The notes beneath the pieces were generated by a model. The model was not told the origin of the DNA, made no database searches, and was given only the letters and a program-made list of their open reading frames with translations. The translations under genes and the position numbers were made by a program. A DNA stretch of 64,000 nt, taken from contig JAURWS010000012.1 of NCBI GenBank assembly GCA_030654835.1, positions 186,001 through 250,000 of the forward strand. The letters are read 5' to 3'. Source of the DNA: Gammaproteobacteria bacterium. Its GTDB lineage: Bacteria > Pseudomonadota > Gammaproteobacteria > Pseudomonadales > Pseudohongiellaceae. This document shows positions 9,061 to 18,608 of this stretch, in pieces (the first letter of the stretch is position 1; every line of letters starts with the position of its first letter).

Positions 9061-9534
9061 TTGAACGCCACCGATATCTCCAACGCCGCCAGAACACCCT
9101 GTATAGGCGTCTGCTCTACAACCTCCGTGGGCGACTCCATTTGCCGAGGTTGCAAGCGCTATGCGTTCGAGGTGATTCGTTGGAACGGTTACTCGGATGC
9201 TGAAAAGGTGGCCGTATTGCGCAGAATCGAGAGGCTCACCGTGCAGATCATGCAGGACAAGTTTGTCATTCACTCCGAGGCATTGCTGAAAGACGGGGTG
9301 CAAGGCTGTCGGCTGCCGGTCAATGTTTCTTTATCGCCTTGCTGCTGGCTGCACAACCTGTTGAAGAAGGGCCCAATTGATAATCTGGTGCCGGAAGACT
9401 TCGGATTTGCCATCAAGGATGCGTATCGACTGATGTCACTGGCGGCGCTGGCGGAACTGGTCGACGAGGAGTTGTTGCGGTTGTGCGGCGCGCATTTCGC
9501 GCGTTATTACCAGCTGACCGACAGTCTGTCGTGA
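9061..9534 (+). CDS. DUF1289 domain cysteine-rich protein
   Basis: A 157-residue protein whose N-terminus holds the DUF1289 pattern CIGVC...ICRGCKR (four cysteines in two pairs at about 14-31), followed by the helical EVIRWNGYSDAEKVAVLRRI segment. The family is small and widespread in proteobacteria, with a presumed metal or Fe-S site and no established role. The remaining ~100 residues are a less conserved extension. The only usable start is TTG at 9061, because in-frame TGA codons sit in the upstream 12-bp repeats; it has AAAGGA upstream. It converges on lpxH with a 46-bp gap. Confidence 0.85.
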   Translation: MNATDISNAARTPCIGVCSTTSVGDSICRGCKRYAFEVIRWNGYSDAEKVAVLRRIERLTVQIMQDKFVIHSEALLKDGVQGCRLPVNVSLSPCCWLHNLLKKGPIDNLVPEDFGFAIKDAYRLMSLAALAELVDEELLRLCGAHFARYYQLTDSLS

Positions 9535-9580
9535 GAAAGAGGTCGGGTCGCACGCAGGGCGGGCACTTACAGAACTGCTC

Positions 9581-10339
9581 TTACGTCGCCGTATGGGGAA
9601 AGTGTTTCAGATCGTAGCCGGCTGCTGTGAATTCCACGACCCAGCCCTTGCTGTCCCAGCTTCCCAGCACGATGCGATGTGCTTCGTTGAGTCCGTTGAT
9701 GGGTTCCTGCAGGCGAATGGTGTGAACGGCGGGTCGATGGGTGTGACCGTGGATCATGAAGTTGACCTGCTTCTCATGCAGCAGATTGAGCACTTCCTGG
9801 TGGGTGACATCCATGATCTCGGACGCCTTGCGGCTGTTGTGCTCTTTGCTCTGCTGGCGGGCTTGTTGCGCAATCATGTGGCGCTCCACCAGTGATTTCT
9901 CCAGGAATTCATTCTGCCAGCGTTCCGAGCGCACCATTTTGCGGAATTTCATGTAGTCGGCGTCGCGGGTGCACAGGCTGTCGCCATGGATGAGCAGTAC
10001 TTGCTGGCCGTAACAATCGATGATGACCGGCTCTTCCAGCAGGGTCGCGCCGCAGCGCTCGGCGAAGTCTTTACCGAGCAGGAAATCTCGATTGCCATGC
10101 ATGAGGAAGATGCGAGAGCCGGAGGCGCTGAGAGCCGCCAGCGCCTTTGCTACCGTCTCGGTCAGTCGATTATGGTCATCGTCGCCAACCCAGACTTCGA
10201 AAAGATCCCCAAGGATATACAGCGCCTCGCATCCTGCTGCTTTCGTAGACAGGAAATCCAGGAAGCTGGCGGTAATCACCGAATTATCGGATTCCAGGTG
10301 CAGATCTGAAATGAACAGGGTCTTCTTGGATTCCGACAT
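9581..10339 (-). CDS. lpxH: UDP-2,3-diacylglucosamine diphosphatase
   Basis: A calcineurin-like metallophosphoesterase that cleaves UDP-2,3-diacylglucosamine to lipid X, the fourth step of lipid A synthesis, acting at the inner membrane surface. The metal motifs are in order: SDLHLE near 10, GDLFEVWVGDDD near 44, HGNRD near 80, IHGDS near 117 and HGHTH near 198. Length (252 residues) is normal for LpxH. The ATG start lies 2 bp after the ppiB stop, so the two genes are almost certainly cotranscribed, an arrangement familiar in gammaproteobacteria. Confidence 0.96.
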   Translation of the reverse strand: MSESKKTLFISDLHLESDNSVITASFLDFLSTKAAGCEALYILGDLFEVWVGDDDHNRLTETVAKALAALSASGSRIFLMHGNRDFLLGKDFAERCGATLLEEPVIIDCYGQQVLLIHGDSLCTRDADYMKFRKMVRSERWQNEFLEKSLVERHMIAQQARQQSKEHNSRKASEIMDVTHQEVLNLLHEKQVNFMIHGHTHRPAVHTIRLQEPINGLNEAHRIVLGSWDSKGWVVEFTAAGYDLKHFPHTAT

Positions 10340-10341
10340 GT

Positions 10342-10878
10342 TCAGCTGTTACTTTCTGGGGTGGTTTTAGAAGTAGTCGCTTCCGGATAGTTAACAATGG
10401 TGGAGGTCACGATAATCTCATCGACAGGAACGTCCTGATGACCAGACTTCGAGGTGGTACGACATTGCTTGATCTTGTTGATCACATCCATGCCTGCCAC
10501 AACCTTGCCGAAAACCGCATAGCCCCAGCCCTGAGCAGTTTTGCTCTTGTGATTGAGGAACGTGTTGTCGCTGACGTTGATGAAAAATTGTGCAGTGGCT
10601 GAGTGTGGGTCAGAGGTGCGAGCCATCGCCAAGGTGCCAATGGCATTGGTCAGACCGTTGTCTGCTTCATTGATGATGTGTTCGCCAGTGGGCTTCTGAT
10701 TTAGACCGGATTCGAACCCACCGCCCTGAATCATGAAATTGTCAATGACGCGATGGAATATGGTGTTGTCATAAAATCCGCTTTTTGCATATTGCAGAAA
10801 GTTGGCGGAGCTGACCGGTGCTTTCTCGAAGTCAAGTTCAACAGTGAAATCACCATAATTCGTTTTGAAGACAATCAT
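10342..10878 (-). CDS. ppiB: peptidyl-prolyl cis-trans isomerase B (cyclophilin)
   Basis: A cytosolic cyclophilin-type proline isomerase. It shows the [16 protein letters not shown] active-site segment with its catalytic Arg, then [19 protein letters not shown] and [17 protein letters not shown]. There is no signal peptide, which separates it from periplasmic PpiA. I chose ATG at 10878 ([11 protein letters not shown], 178 residues) over a TTG nine bases upstream because it matches the usual family start. The C-terminus carries a short Thr/Ser-rich tail ([11 protein letters not shown]). It is the first gene of a ppiB-lpxH unit, divergent from glnS. Confidence 0.95.
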   Translation of the reverse strand: MIVFKTNYGDFTVELDFEKAPVSSANFLQYAKSGFYDNTIFHRVIDNFMIQGGGFESGLNQKPTGEHIINEADNGLTNAIGTLAMARTSDPHSATAQFFINVSDNTFLNHKSKTAQGWGYAVFGKVVAGMDVINKIKQCRTTSKSGHQDVPVDEIIVTSTIVNYPEATTSKTTPESNS

Positions 10879-10914
10879 TGCGCACAACCCTGGATAGAAA
10901 GCGGCTCTCGCCTC

Positions 10915-10943
10915 TTATGAGAAACACATGGAGCGGTTATAAT
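10915..10943 (+). promoter_or_regulatory. candidate glnS promoter
   Basis: A perfect TATAAT hexamer lies at 10938-10943, 38 bp before the glnS start. The best -35 at 17-bp spacing is TTATGA (10915-10920), only three of six matches, so the call rests mainly on the -10 element and its position in the ppiB/glnS divergent gap. Confidence 0.45.
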
Positions 10944-10981
10944 ACGTCCTTTGCAACTTGTGAGAAAGCAGAAACGACGAT

Positions 10982-12784
10982 ATGAAATCTTCCGATACTT
11001 TCAGTGCCAACAGCAGTGCCAATAACAGCACCAACCATAACGGTGACGCTGTTGCAGGATCGACTGCTCCGGCACCTTCGAATTTTATCCGCCATATTAT
11101 TGAGCAAGATCTGCAAACGGGCAAGCATAACGGGCGTGTGCAGACGCGCTTTCCGCCGGAGCCGAATGGCTATCTACATATCGGTCACGCGAAATCCATC
11201 TGCTTGAATTTCGGCGTTGCCAAGTCCAACAATGGCTTCTGCAATTTGCGTTTCGATGATACAAACCCAGAGAAAGAGAGTCAGGAGTTCATCAATGCCA
11301 TCAAGGCTGATATCGAGTGGCTGGGGTTTCACTGGAGCGGTGAAATACGCTATGCATCAGCCTATTTCGATGCGTTGTATGAATTTGCATTGCAACTGAT
11401 TCGTGCTGGCAAGGCGTATGTCTGCAGCCTCAGCCCAGACCAGGCCAGAGAATATCGTGGCACTCTGACAACGCACGGGACACCGAGCCCTTATCGCAAT
11501 CGTACTGTCGAAGAGAACATTGATCTCTTTACGCGCATGGCGGCAGGTGAGTTTGCGGAGGGCGTGCACAGTTTGCGTGCAAAAATCGACATGGCCTCTC
11601 CCAATATCAATATGCGAGACCCGGTGATCTACCGTATACGTCATGTTCATCATCATCAAACTGGCGACAAGTGGCCGATCTATCCGATGTATGACTATGC
11701 GCATTGTATTTCGGATGCCATGGAGTGCATTACCCATTCGTTGTGCACGCTGGAGTTCGAGGATCACCGTCCTTTGTATGACTGGATTCTACAGAATCTG
11801 GATATTGCCACGTTGCATCGTGCCAGCGACAGCAAGGAAGGGGTCGAGTCCTATGTGCTGCCCCGGCAGATCGAGTTCGCACGACTCAATATCAATTACA
11901 CCGTGATGAGCAAGCGCAAGCTGAAAGAGCTGGTGATGCAGGGCTATGTCAAGGGCTGGGACGACCCCCGCATGCCAACACTCTCAGGGCTGCGCCGCCG
12001 CGGCTTCACGTCTGCATCGATCCGTAACTTCTGCGATCGCGTCGGCATCAGCCGTAGCGAGAGCGTTGTCGATCTGGGGATGCTGGAACACAGCATCCGC
12101 GATGATCTGGACAAGTCCGCCCCGCGCGCCATGTGCGTGCTGCGGCCGCTGAAAGTGACGTTGACCAACTATCCGCTGGATTCTCTGGATGGGCCGGAGG
12201 TGTTGGAGCTGTCCTGCCATCCGAAGGAAGAATCCATGGGTAAGCGCAAGCTGCCTTTTGCAAGGGAGCTCTTCATCGACGCGAGCGACTTCGAGGAGAT
12301 TCCGCCGCCGCAATACAAACGACTGAGTCCGGGTACGGAAGTGCGTCTGCGTGGAGCCTATGTCATACGCTGCGATCAGGTGATCAAAGATGCCGAGGGC
12401 AAGCCTGTTGAGTTGTTGTGTTCCTATGATGCGGCCACCCTCGGGGTGAATCCACAAGGACGCAAAGTGCAAGGGGTAATTCATTGGGTTCCTGCCCAGT
12501 ACGCCATCGACGTCGAAGTGCGAATTTATGATCGCCTGTTCAGTAAAGAAAATCCTGACGATAAAACCATTGGTGATTACAAGGAATGTCTCAATCCGGA
12601 ATCACTCGTGACTCTGACCGGCTGCAAGGCAGAGCCGAGCCTGAAATTGGCGGCTCCGGAGGCTGGTTTTCAGTTTGAGAGAGAAGGGTATTTTTGTGTA
12701 GACAGATATGATTCGACACCCGATAAAATGGTATTCAATCGCACGGTAACCTTGCGGGATTCCTGGACAAAAATTTCCAGTTGA
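10982..12784 (+). CDS. glnS: glutaminyl-tRNA synthetase
   Basis: Class I aminoacyl-tRNA synthetase that charges tRNA-Gln. HIGH is at 66-69 in [15 protein letters not shown], and the KMSKS-equivalent loop VMSKRK starts at 308; both are typical of GlnRS. The two C-terminal anticodon-binding beta-barrels are complete through [10 protein letters not shown]. The protein is 600 residues against 554 in E. coli. Much of the excess is an N-terminal tail of about 33 residues rich in Ser and Asn ([13 protein letters not shown]) that looks disordered. No later in-frame Met could serve as a start before the catalytic core. cysS begins 8 bp downstream. Confidence 0.97.
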   Translation: MKSSDTFSANSSANNSTNHNGDAVAGSTAPAPSNFIRHIIEQDLQTGKHNGRVQTRFPPEPNGYLHIGHAKSICLNFGVAKSNNGFCNLRFDDTNPEKESQEFINAIKADIEWLGFHWSGEIRYASAYFDALYEFALQLIRAGKAYVCSLSPDQAREYRGTLTTHGTPSPYRNRTVEENIDLFTRMAAGEFAEGVHSLRAKIDMASPNINMRDPVIYRIRHVHHHQTGDKWPIYPMYDYAHCISDAMECITHSLCTLEFEDHRPLYDWILQNLDIATLHRASDSKEGVESYVLPRQIEFARLNINYTVMSKRKLKELVMQGYVKGWDDPRMPTLSGLRRRGFTSASIRNFCDRVGISRSESVVDLGMLEHSIRDDLDKSAPRAMCVLRPLKVTLTNYPLDSLDGPEVLELSCHPKEESMGKRKLPFARELFIDASDFEEIPPPQYKRLSPGTEVRLRGAYVIRCDQVIKDAEGKPVELLCSYDAATLGVNPQGRKVQGVIHWVPAQYAIDVEVRIYDRLFSKENPDDKTIGDYKECLNPESLVTLTGCKAEPSLKLAAPEAGFQFEREGYFCVDRYDSTPDKMVFNRTVTLRDSWTKISS

Positions 12785-12792
12785 GTAGATAA

Positions 12793-14181
12793 GTGCTACA
12801 GATATACAACACGCTGACGCGCAGTAAAGAAGAGTTCGTGCCGCTGGAGAGTGGCAGGGTAAAGATGTATGTCTGCGGTCTCACGACCTATGACTATTGC
12901 CACATTGGTCATGCGCGCATGTTTGTGGCATTCGACGTCGTGGTGCGCTATCTGCGCTCGCGCGGGTACCAGGTCACTTATGTTCGCAACATTACCGATA
13001 TCGACGACAAGATTCTGCGGCGCGCCAAAGAAAACAATGAGCTCTTCTCCGATCTGACGCAGCGTTTTATCGATGCGACACGCGAGGATGAAGAGGCATT
13101 GTTCGTGATGCGGCCGGATATGGAGCCGCGTGCAACTGCGCACATTGATCAGATCATCGCGCTCATTCAAAGGTTGATCGCCGCAGACTTTGCGTACAAA
13201 GTTGCCAATGGCGACGTTTATTACTCTGTCTCGCAGTTTTCTGGCTACGGCAAACTCTCCAACAAAAATCCCGAGGAATTACTGGCAGGCGCGCGCATCG
13301 AGATAGGAGAGCTCAAGCGTGATCCACGGGATTTCGCGCTGTGGAAGGCTGCGAGTGACGGCGAGGTGGGCTGGGATTCTCCGTGGGGGTATGGTCGCCC
13401 CGGTTGGCATATCGAATGCTCGGCGATGTCCACATGCTGTCTCGGCGAGAGTTTCGATATTCATGGTGGTGGTTCGGATCTGATGTTTCCGCACCATGAG
13501 AATGAGATCGCGCAGTCTGAGGCGGCAACCGGCAAGCAGTTTGCACGCACATGGATGCATAACGGCCCGGTGCGCGTCGACAACGAGAAGATGTCCAAAT
13601 CGCTGGGCAATTTTTTCACGGTGCGCGAAGTGCTGCAGAAGTTCAAAGCCGAGATCGTTCGCTATTTTCTGATCTCCAGCCATTACCGCAGCCCCATCAA
13701 CTATTCGGATCAGAGTCTGCGTCAGGCGTCCGTGGCGCTGGAGCGTTTCTACAACACCTTGCGGGGTCTGGACACACAGTCTGTCCGTGATCTCGTGAAC
13801 AGCCGCTTTGAGAAGGCCTTCTGTGCCGCCATGGATGATGATTTCAATACCCCGATTGCTCTGGGAGCGTTGTTTGATCTTGCTCGAGAAATCAATCGAC
13901 AGCGCGAAGGAAATCCAGAGCAGGCGAATCAGCTCGGCCGGTTGTTGATTCGTCTTGCGAGTGTTCTCGGTATTCTGCAATCGGCGCCGGACGATTACCT
14001 GCAAAGCCAGGGTGAGGAGCTGGTCGACGCCGACGAAATAGATGCGTTGATTGTGCGTCGACGCGAGGCCAGAGCTTCCAGAAACTGGGTGCTCGCCGAT
14101 GAAATTCGCGACAAACTGGCGGCGATGAAAGTGGTTGTGGAAGATACGGCAGAAGGAAGCACCTGGCGCATTGAACGCTGA
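12793..14181 (+). CDS. cysS: cysteinyl-tRNA synthetase
   Basis: Class I synthetase for tRNA-Cys. The zinc-binding Cys28 is in [15 protein letters not shown] follows at 36-40, and KMSKS is at 266-270 within [10 protein letters not shown]. The zinc-site segment [10 protein letters not shown] and [10 protein letters not shown] are present. Length (462) is normal. It starts at GTG 12793, eight bases after the glnS stop, with the family N-terminus LQIYNTLTR. Tandem glnS-cysS is a common gammaproteobacterial pairing and suggests cotranscription. The tRNA cluster follows after 86 bp, with its own promoter. Confidence 0.97.
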   Translation: MLQIYNTLTRSKEEFVPLESGRVKMYVCGLTTYDYCHIGHARMFVAFDVVVRYLRSRGYQVTYVRNITDIDDKILRRAKENNELFSDLTQRFIDATREDEEALFVMRPDMEPRATAHIDQIIALIQRLIAADFAYKVANGDVYYSVSQFSGYGKLSNKNPEELLAGARIEIGELKRDPRDFALWKAASDGEVGWDSPWGYGRPGWHIECSAMSTCCLGESFDIHGGGSDLMFPHHENEIAQSEAATGKQFARTWMHNGPVRVDNEKMSKSLGNFFTVREVLQKFKAEIVRYFLISSHYRSPINYSDQSLRQASVALERFYNTLRGLDTQSVRDLVNSRFEKAFCAAMDDDFNTPIALGALFDLAREINRQREGNPEQANQLGRLLIRLASVLGILQSAPDDYLQSQGEELVDADEIDALIVRRREARASRNWVLADEIRDKLAAMKVVVEDTAEGSTWRIER

Positions 14182-14210
14182 GCGTGCGGAATTAAAAGTG
14201 CAAACAGTGA

Positions 14211-14239
14211 TTGACTGCCCTGAATGCCGTGAGTATTAT
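14211..14239 (+). promoter_or_regulatory. sigma70-type promoter of the tRNA cluster
   Basis: TTGACT (14211-14216) and TATTAT (14234-14239) are separated by exactly 17 bp. The stretch after the -10 is GC-rich (GCCGACCC), the discriminator composition typical of stringently controlled stable-RNA promoters. The first tRNA begins 28 bp downstream. Confidence 0.75.
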
Positions 14240-14267
14240 GCCGACCCTGCATTTGGTTGCAGTTTGT

Positions 14268-14344
14268 CGGGGTATAGCGCAGTCCGGTAGCGCGCCTGCT
14301 TTGGGAGCAGGATGTCGGGAGTTCGAATCTCTCTACCCCGACCA
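14268..14344 (+). tRNA. tRNA-Pro (anticodon TGG)
   Basis: A 77-nt cloverleaf. Acceptor CGGGGTA pairs with TACCCCG, the anticodon arm is CCTGC-TTTGGGA-GCAGG with anticodon TGG, and the T arm contains GTTCGAATC. The 3' ACCA is encoded in the DNA. C1 with discriminator A73 fits tRNA-Pro. It is first in a Pro-His-Arg cluster. Confidence 0.97.
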
Positions 14345-14398
14345 AATCTAAAAAGATAGTGTTCAGAAAGACGATGTTCTAAAGACAATGGTTCAATG

Positions 14399-14474
14399 GT
14401 GATCGTAGCTCAGTTGGTAGAGCCCCGGACTGTGACTCCGGTTGTCGTGGGTTCGAGCCCCATCGGTCACCCCA
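14399..14474 (+). tRNA. tRNA-His (anticodon GTG)
   Basis: The acceptor GTGATCG pairs with CGGTCAC through one G-T pair. The anticodon loop CTGTGAC gives GTG, the T loop is TTCGAGC, and CCA is encoded. The base before the start (14398) is G and faces discriminator C73, the extra G-1:C73 pair that marks histidine tRNAs. It lies 54 bp after tRNA-Pro. Confidence 0.97.
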
Positions 14475-14521
14475 ATTCCCTTGCCACTGAAGACCTGCTG
14501 TCGGTGCTCGGATACTTCTCT

Positions 14522-14598
14522 GGGGGTATAGCTCAGATGGATAGAGCAACGGCCTTCTAAGCCGTAGGTCTCAGGTTCGAACCCTGATACCCTCACCA
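14522..14598 (+). tRNA. tRNA-Arg (anticodon TCT)
   Basis: The acceptor GGGGGTA pairs with TACCCTC, the anticodon loop CTTCTAA gives TCT for AGA/AGG codons, the T loop is TTCGAAC, and CCA is encoded. It is last of the three-tRNA cluster. A hairpin that may end transcription from both sides follows at 14640. Confidence 0.97.
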
Positions 14599-14639
14599 TA
14601 ATTCCCTACGATTAACTCCTCTCTGAAAAATTTTATTTG

Positions 14640-14659
14640 CCCGCTGTTTTCACAGCGGG
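14640..14659 (-). terminator. hairpin terminator between the tRNA cluster and phoH
   Basis: CCCGCTG (14640-14646) and CAGCGGG (14653-14659) form a 7-bp GC-rich stem with a 6-nt loop. Read on the minus strand it follows the phoH stop by 22 bp and leads into an A/T-rich run with five T. On the plus strand only TT follows, so it suits phoH best but may also help end the tRNA transcript. Confidence 0.55.
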
Positions 14660-14681
14660 TTCTCGAAGTTGTTTCCTCTGT

Positions 14682-16097
14682 TCAAAGATGCTTTTCCGCA
14701 TAGGCTGCCAGTATCGAACGTGGTACTCCCTGCAATTGCAAACTGCCGCCATGCTCGAAATTTTTGAAGCGTTCTGTCAGGTAGGTCAGCCCGGAACTGG
14801 TGGGGGTCAGATAGGGCGTATCAATCTGCGCGAGATTACCTAGACAGATGACTTTTGATCCTGTGCCAGCACGCGTGACGATGGTCTTGATCTGATGCGG
14901 AGTCAGGTTCTGTGATTCGTCGATCAACAGCAGCGTTTGCTGGAAACTGCGTCCACGAATGTAATTGAGCGATTTGAATAGAAGAGGCACTTTTTCCAGG
15001 ACATATTCGATGCTGCTGGTGGCATTGTGATCATCCCAGTGTAGCGCCTCAAGATTGTCCGTGATTGCTCCCAGCCACGGCTCCATTTTTTCCGCCTCGG
15101 TGCCTGGCAGGAAACCTATGTCTTCATCGAGCCCCTGGGTGCTGCGGGTGGCGATGATGCGCCGATACATGTTACTCGGCACGGTCATCTCGATAGCTGC
15201 GGCGAGTGCCAGGATGGTCTTGCCAGAGCCCGCCGCGCCAGTCAGATTCACCAGATGAACATCAGGATCGAGCAATAGATTGAGCGCCATGGCCTGATAG
15301 GCATCGCGCGGTCTCAAGCCCCAGGTCTCTCGCTCCATCAGCTTGTTGAGATCTAGATGGCGCAGCACGATTCGGTCTTTGTTGACCTTGACGACGCGTG
15401 CGAGGAAGCCGGTTTTGTCGTAGAGAAACTGGTTGGGATAGATATCTTGATTGATGACCGTGCGGGGCAGGTGGTAAAGCGTACGGCCATTGCAGTGCTC
15501 TGTGTGCACGTCTTCGACTTCATTCCAGAAGCTGTCCTGAAATTCAATGTAGCCCTTGTTGAGATTGGCAATATCGCTCAATAGCTGATCGCTGTGGTAA
15601 TCCTCTGCCTCGATGCCACACCCTCTGGCCTTGAGTCTCAGGTTGATGTCCTTGGTGACCAGCACGGTGCGACGACCGGGATGGCGCTGCTTGAGATGGG
15701 CTACCGCGTTGAGGATTTTGTTGTCGTTCAGGTGGGTCGGGAGAAGTATTACGTTATCGGGGGTTTCGGACATCAGTACGGAGAGGCTGCCGCAGGGTTT
15801 CAATTTCTTACCGCGTTGAATCGGCACTCCCCGTTCGACCTCGTCGGGTGATGCCCGCCCCAGCAGATTGTCGATTTCCCGGATTGCCTGGCGACAGTCG
15901 GCGGCCACGGCAACTTTGCCACTCTTCAATTTATCGAGTTCTTCAAGAACGGTCATGGGAATGACGACGTGGTGTTCATCGAAATTCTTGATTGCGGTGG
16001 GGTCGTGGATGAGGACGTTGGTATCGAGGATGTAGAAGATGGGACTATCGTGTTGCGGTAAAACTTGCGAGCTACTCACGAGTTTGACATCGCCCAT
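14682..16097 (-). CDS. PhoH-family ATPase with N-terminal PIN domain
   Basis: A 471-residue PIN-PhoH fusion (PhoH2 / YlaK type). The PIN domain (about 18-150) begins FYILDTNVLIHDP, with the metal-binding Asp in DTN, and continues through VLEELDKLK. The PhoH ATPase domain starts near 255, with Walker A GAAGSGKT at about 286-293 and Walker B LLLIDESQN near 387. Related proteins are described as ATP-dependent RNA helicase-ribonucleases; the role here is inferred from the family only. The start is ATG with AAAGGTG upstream. It is monocistronic, facing the tRNA cluster. Confidence 0.93.
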   Translation of the reverse strand: MGDVKLVSSSQVLPQHDSPIFYILDTNVLIHDPTAIKNFDEHHVVIPMTVLEELDKLKSGKVAVAADCRQAIREIDNLLGRASPDEVERGVPIQRGKKLKPCGSLSVLMSETPDNVILLPTHLNDNKILNAVAHLKQRHPGRRTVLVTKDINLRLKARGCGIEAEDYHSDQLLSDIANLNKGYIEFQDSFWNEVEDVHTEHCNGRTLYHLPRTVINQDIYPNQFLYDKTGFLARVVKVNKDRIVLRHLDLNKLMERETWGLRPRDAYQAMALNLLLDPDVHLVNLTGAAGSGKTILALAAAIEMTVPSNMYRRIIATRSTQGLDEDIGFLPGTEAEKMEPWLGAITDNLEALHWDDHNATSSIEYVLEKVPLLFKSLNYIRGRSFQQTLLLIDESQNLTPHQIKTIVTRAGTGSKVICLGNLAQIDTPYLTPTSSGLTYLTERFKNFEHGGSLQLQGVPRSILAAYAEKHL

Positions 16098-16233
16098 AGG
16101 GATACACCTTTCTTTAACTACGGTTGCTGGAAGTCATAGTTTGAAACTGTGTCGATGACCGGAGTGTGACAAGTAAATTCACTTTCGGCAATAGCAGTTT
16201 ATGCAAAATATTGTGACGCTTTTCTCTGTACCT

Positions 16234-17181
16234 CTACACAACAATACGGCTGGGAGACAGCGGCAGTAAGTTAATCTTCTCCTTCGGGCAGGCGATCACG
16301 TCGTCCTGTCCGGAAGGCAGCATCGTGGTGTAGGGGATGATTCGATAGTCGCCAGTCGTTCGACTTCTGGCATCGCGCCGCCGGGCCTTGCTGCCGTCGC
16401 TCTTGCGCTTGTCGAACGTGAACAGCGTGTAGTCTGTCGGCAGATGTTGAAGCAGCTCTTCTACGGATTGAAATGAGAGTGATTTCCCATAGGTAATCTC
16501 ACAGACAATGACCGGGCGGGTCTTGTTGAGTGTGTCACGCAACCCCTGCAATGCCAGCTTCTCGAATCCCTCCACATCGACCTTGATGACATCGATACAA
16601 TCGATCCGGTGCTCGCCGAAATAGTCATCACCCTTGACCAGCTCCAGCTCTCCGATACTCACATTGCCCTTGCTGGTGGTACTGGCGTCGAAGGAACCGA
16701 TGCCTTCGTTGCGCCCGGTGGGAGCGAAGAAGGGTAGTCGGGCATTCTCATTGCTCAATCCCACCGGGTGTACGCTGACGTTGGTCAGCTTGTTGGTATC
16801 GATCTGCAGCTGCAGACGGCTGCGAACTTTTTCGAAGGGTTCGAAAGAGTGCACCGTGCTGCCATGGGCTGCCATGAACAAGGAGTGCTGGCCGATGTTG
16901 GCGCCGACGTCGACGAACACCGGCTGCTCGGGGTTCAGGTTGGCCATGACGTCACGAAGAAAATACAGAAGCGGTTTCTCGAAGGCACCGTAGTAATAGA
17001 TATTGAAATCGATGTTGTTGTTCAGATTGCCCTGATAGGAGATGCCGAAAAAATCCTTGGTGAACGCGAAGTCCGGCGCTTTGCCGCTCTTCGCCATGCG
17101 TTTGTAAAGGACGCGTGCCAGGCCCGGAGTAACCCAGCTCTGTTGCCAGAGCAGGTGGCAGAATTTGTAGGTGAGGCTCAC
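16234..17181 (-). CDS. FkbM-family SAM-dependent methyltransferase
   Basis: The SAM-binding core VFVDVGANIGQHSLFMAAHG is followed by HSFEPFEKV, GSFDAS and VIKVDVEGFEKLALQGL, the hallmark pattern of FkbM methyltransferases. Members usually methylate glycans or natural products; the substrate here is unknown. I chose GTG at 17181 (GGGA upstream, 315 residues) because the family-like sequence begins at SLTYKFCHLLWQQ. A TTG at 17298 would add 39 atypical residues and overlap the upstream gene by 11 bp, and lacks a good ribosome site. It lies downstream of the MinD/FlhG-like gene on the same strand. No polysaccharide cluster is nearby. Confidence 0.85.
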   Translation of the reverse strand: MSLTYKFCHLLWQQSWVTPGLARVLYKRMAKSGKAPDFAFTKDFFGISYQGNLNNNIDFNIYYYGAFEKPLLYFLRDVMANLNPEQPVFVDVGANIGQHSLFMAAHGSTVHSFEPFEKVRSRLQLQIDTNKLTNVSVHPVGLSNENARLPFFAPTGRNEGIGSFDASTTSKGNVSIGELELVKGDDYFGEHRIDCIDVIKVDVEGFEKLALQGLRDTLNKTRPVIVCEITYGKSLSFQSVEELLQHLPTDYTLFTFDKRKSDGSKARRRDARSRTTGDYRIIPYTTMLPSGQDDVIACPKEKINLLPLSPSRIVV

Positions 17182-17287
17182 TGATGATTTCCCGTAGCTG
17201 GACTCGGTCGTTATCGAGGGATAGAAAGTTCCGAGGGCTGATGACAGTCGGCTGCGGAAACGTGGCCGACATTCTACCGTGAAAGGC

Positions 17288-18457
17288 TCACTTGGCAATC
17301 GGTGCAGTTTTCCGCTCTACACCCTTGCGTCCGTTCGCTCTGCTACCCGGGCCACGCCCGGCTTCCAACTCACTGGTATCTATTTCCGGATAGTAGCGAT
17401 CGACCTGATCAAGCACGGAGGCCAACAGACTTCTCATGCTGTTCGGAGACAGTGTGCGGGAACGCACCAGTTGCACCATGTTTTGCTGCATCTTCACAAT
17501 CATCGCTTTAGGGTAGCGCGGGACGCTGCCGGTGGGGTCCGGCGCTAGCGCCTGCGGGGCGATAGTTGTGGGGGCGACGGCAAGCGTGCCTGGATTTTTC
17601 TTGAGATTGCTGAGAAACAGCTTTCTCCAGAACAGACTGAAGGATCTTCTGCCAGGCTGTGCCCGGTAGATACCTGCAATGCTTTCCGCCAGAGCCTGGA
17701 AGCGATGACTGGCCTGTGACGATGGATATCCCAGCGTCACCGGTACCTGCTTTTGCACGGAAAGACGCAGATAGTCATCGCGCGGAATATAACCAAGATA
17801 ATTCAGATCGATCTGCAGGTAACGAGTGGCTGCGGATGACAGCCGTTTGTAGAGATCGACGCTGCTCAGGTAGTTGTCCACCATATTGGTCAGGATATGA
17901 ATTTTGGTGTCGCATTGACGTCGGCGCATGACCTTCATCAGGGCGAAGGCATCGGTGAGCGAAGTGGGTTCCGGTGTCACAATCAACAGGCAATGTTCGG
18001 TGGCCTGCAGAAATGTCGTCACGTTCTCGCTGATGCCAGCGGCCGTATCGATGATCAGGTAGTCGTAGCGGTGTTCCAGTGTGCTCAACGCATTCAACAG
18101 TATCTTCTGTTGCTCTGCATTGAGTGACGCGAACTCTGCGATGCCGGATGCGGCCGGCACGATGCTGATGCCCCCCGGCCCGGCCAGCAGGATTTCTTCA
18201 ATTTTTCGGCTGCCGTCCAGCAACTGTTCCAGTGTGTACTCGGGCCGAATGTTGAGCAGGATGTTCACATTCGCGAGGCTGGTATCGGCATCGAACACGC
18301 AGACCTTGCTGCCTCTCCGCGCCAATGCAATGGCGAGATTGACGCTGATGTTGGTCTTGCCAACGCCGCCCTTGCCGCTACTGACGGTAATCACGCGCCC
18401 GCGTTCTGATGCTGGTTTCGAGTCTTTCACTGTCGTGGTCCTGTCTGTCGAATGCAT
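17288..18457 (-). CDS. MinD/ParA-family ATPase, FlhG (FleN)-like
   Basis: A deviant-Walker P-loop ATPase: [21 protein letters not shown] at about 27-47, [14 protein letters not shown] as switch I and [12 protein letters not shown] as the Walker B region. The spacing and [20 protein letters not shown] segment resemble FlhG/FleN, the flagellar-number ATPase, more than cell-division MinD. No flagellar gene is nearby. The protein is 389 residues, about 100 longer than typical FlhG. The extra C-terminal part is Pro/Ala-rich followed by a helical stretch ([21 protein letters not shown]) and a basic tail. The FkbM gene lies downstream on the same strand. Confidence 0.85.
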   Translation of the reverse strand: MHSTDRTTTVKDSKPASERGRVITVSSGKGGVGKTNISVNLAIALARRGSKVCVFDADTSLANVNILLNIRPEYTLEQLLDGSRKIEEILLAGPGGISIVPAASGIAEFASLNAEQQKILLNALSTLEHRYDYLIIDTAAGISENVTTFLQATEHCLLIVTPEPTSLTDAFALMKVMRRRQCDTKIHILTNMVDNYLSSVDLYKRLSSAATRYLQIDLNYLGYIPRDDYLRLSVQKQVPVTLGYPSSQASHRFQALAESIAGIYRAQPGRRSFSLFWRKLFLSNLKKNPGTLAVAPTTIAPQALAPDPTGSVPRYPKAMIVKMQQNMVQLVRSRTLSPNSMRSLLASVLDQVDRYYPEIDTSELEAGRGPGSRANGRKGVERKTAPIAK

Positions 18458-18531
18458 ATCTGTCGATTCATTCCTCTGCAGAAGCGATTATCGTGCCACA
18501 TTCAGAGGGCCATTCTGTCGGCCGCTTGCTG

Positions 18532-18562
18532 TTGTCGGCGGCGCGTCCCTTGCGGCTATAAT
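18532..18562 (+). promoter_or_regulatory. candidate promoter of the nucleoside phosphorylase gene
   Basis: A perfect TATAAT at 18557-18562 lies 46 bp before the ATG. TTGTCG at 18532-18537 is the best -35, at a rather long 19-bp spacing. The site is in the divergent gap with the MinD-like gene. Confidence 0.55.
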
Positions 18563-18608
18563 GCGGGCGGTTCTGGCCGCAGGGGTCGGGGTAATCGAGG
18601 CTTTCAGC

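Noticed and set aside
18081..18608. Upstream extension of the nucleoside phosphorylase frame
   Set aside because: It runs antisense through the MinD-like gene; the family N-terminus MIGIIGGTGL begins at 18609 behind a plausible promoter.
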